A stretch of DNA of 64,000 bases. Origin: Trematomus loennbergii (Eukaryota; Chordata; Actinopteri; Perciformes; Nototheniidae). Both the position numbers and the translations under genes were made by a program. The stretch spans positions 20,176,280-20,240,279 of the forward strand of contig JAAOOA010000027.1 of assembly GCA_012861695.1 (NCBI GenBank). The letters are read 5' to 3'. The notes beneath the pieces were generated by a model. It was given only the letters and a program-made list of their open reading frames with translations, was not told the origin of the DNA and ran no database searches. Of the stretch, positions 63,330-64,000 are shown in pieces (positions within the stretch are counted from its first letter, which is position 1; the number at the start of each line of letters is the position of its first letter).

Positions 63330-64000
63330 AGCAGCAGACTTCAGATAATGGTTAACACAGCTCTAATCTGATGTTACGTAATGTGGTGTTACTATGGCAA
63401 TGCATCTCTCGCCATAAAACAGCAGCAGACTTCAGATAATGGTTAACGATCCTGCCCTCAACAGCTCTACATCAGCTATGGGGTGTCATCATATGCCGTT
63501 TCCGTGGAAACGCATCCCTCGCCATAAAACACGATGACGCTGTACTGTAACTCCAATGGACACGGTCCGATCGTCCCAAACTTCGCTTGTATATCACCGG
63601 TCCATGCCTCAACAGCTCTACGCCAAATCTGAGGTCTCACCATAGGCTGTTTCCATGGAAACGCATCCCTCGCCAAAAACACGATGTTGTCGTAACTGAT
63701 ATGAAAATGGTCAAAACACCACCAGACTTCAGATGACAGTTAATGGTCCAGCCCTCAACATGTCTATGTGCCATTAGTGAGTTTTCCTCAAAAGCTGTTG
63801 CCATGGCAACATCCCTTGCAATAAAACACGATATTGCTATAACTCCTATGAAAATTGTCAAAAAGTGCTAAAACTTCACATGTGTGCTAACAGTCCAGCC
63901 GTGAAGACATCTACGGGACAGTTTTGAGATTTCTTCAAATGCCGTTGCCATGGCAACACAATGCTCGCCATGAAACACGGTTTTCTCATAACTTCAGTGA
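63330..64000 (+). repeat. degenerate tandem array, ~147-bp period, with X-box-like palindromes
   Basis: Related units each contain a palindrome (GTTACTATGGCAAT 63388, GTTTCCGTGGAAAC 63498, GTTTCCATGGAAAC 63649, GTTGCCATGGCAAC 63797 and 63944) followed by CGCATCCCTCGCC-AAAACACGAT and CCAGACTTCAGAT / CCAGCC-TCAACA-CTCTA blocks. Palindrome starts are 110, 151, 148 and 147 bases apart. The array runs off the right edge. Confidence 0.85.

Overview
This 64 kb window is a piece of a teleost fish genome, most likely a percomorph. The evidence is vertebrate-type split genes with GT-AG introns, long CA/TG microsatellites, and the typical teleost mix of L2-like LINEs, RTE-like 3' tails and small inverted-repeat transposons (hAT-like, TTAA-flanked piggyBac-like). 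Nothing prokaryotic is present.

Two protein genes can be identified with confidence, both on the minus strand. From right to left: (1) the last two coding exons of mgat5b (54086-54284 and 55638-55892), encoding the Cys-rich C-terminus of the Golgi N-acetylglucosaminyltransferase Vb/IX; the rest of the gene lies beyond the right edge. (2) A complete sec14l1-type gene, with the start codon at 34924-34926 and the intended stop at 23901-23903. It has fifteen coding exons, each with clean splice sites, encoding PRELI/MSF1, CRAL-TRIO-N, CRAL-TRIO and GOLD modules. The order mgat5b - sec14l1 on one strand matches human 17q25 (MGAT5B-SEC14L1-SEPTIN9), so septin9 is expected off the left edge.

The sec14l1 frame is broken. 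The linker exon carries two in-frame stops that look like compensating frameshifts, one CRAL-TRIO exon is one base short, and the last exon is one base short. Correcting these gives a protein of about 709 residues. They are either uncorrected indels in the assembly or recent decay of the gene.

The rest is non-coding and repeat-rich. Region by region: 1-3.4 kb holds three small inverted-repeat elements, two of them copies of one hAT-like family with 8-bp target duplications. 3.4-19 kb is mostly featureless, with an old LINE 3' end and a 222-bp CA array. 19.26-19.46 kb on the minus strand has an ETS/CRE promoter motif followed by an open first-exon-like segment with a perfect splice donor. 23.3-35.4 kb is sec14l1, whose introns contain a piggyBac-like element with a nested LINE tail and two copies of another MITE family. 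35.9-38.1 kb has a TTAA-flanked MITE and a weak plus-strand two-exon gene candidate. 39.3-42.65 kb is a broken, near-full-length L2-type LINE with a 2A-like peptide motif. 42.7-53.6 kb is intergenic. 53.6-55.9 kb is the mgat5b 3' end, with a GATGGATA minisatellite in its last intron. 57.33-59.08 kb is a 1.75 kb non-autonomous inverted-repeat element. The right end (62.2-64 kb) is a repeat block ending in a ~147-bp-period tandem array in which every unit carries a palindrome resembling an RFX X-box (GTTGCCATGGCAAC).
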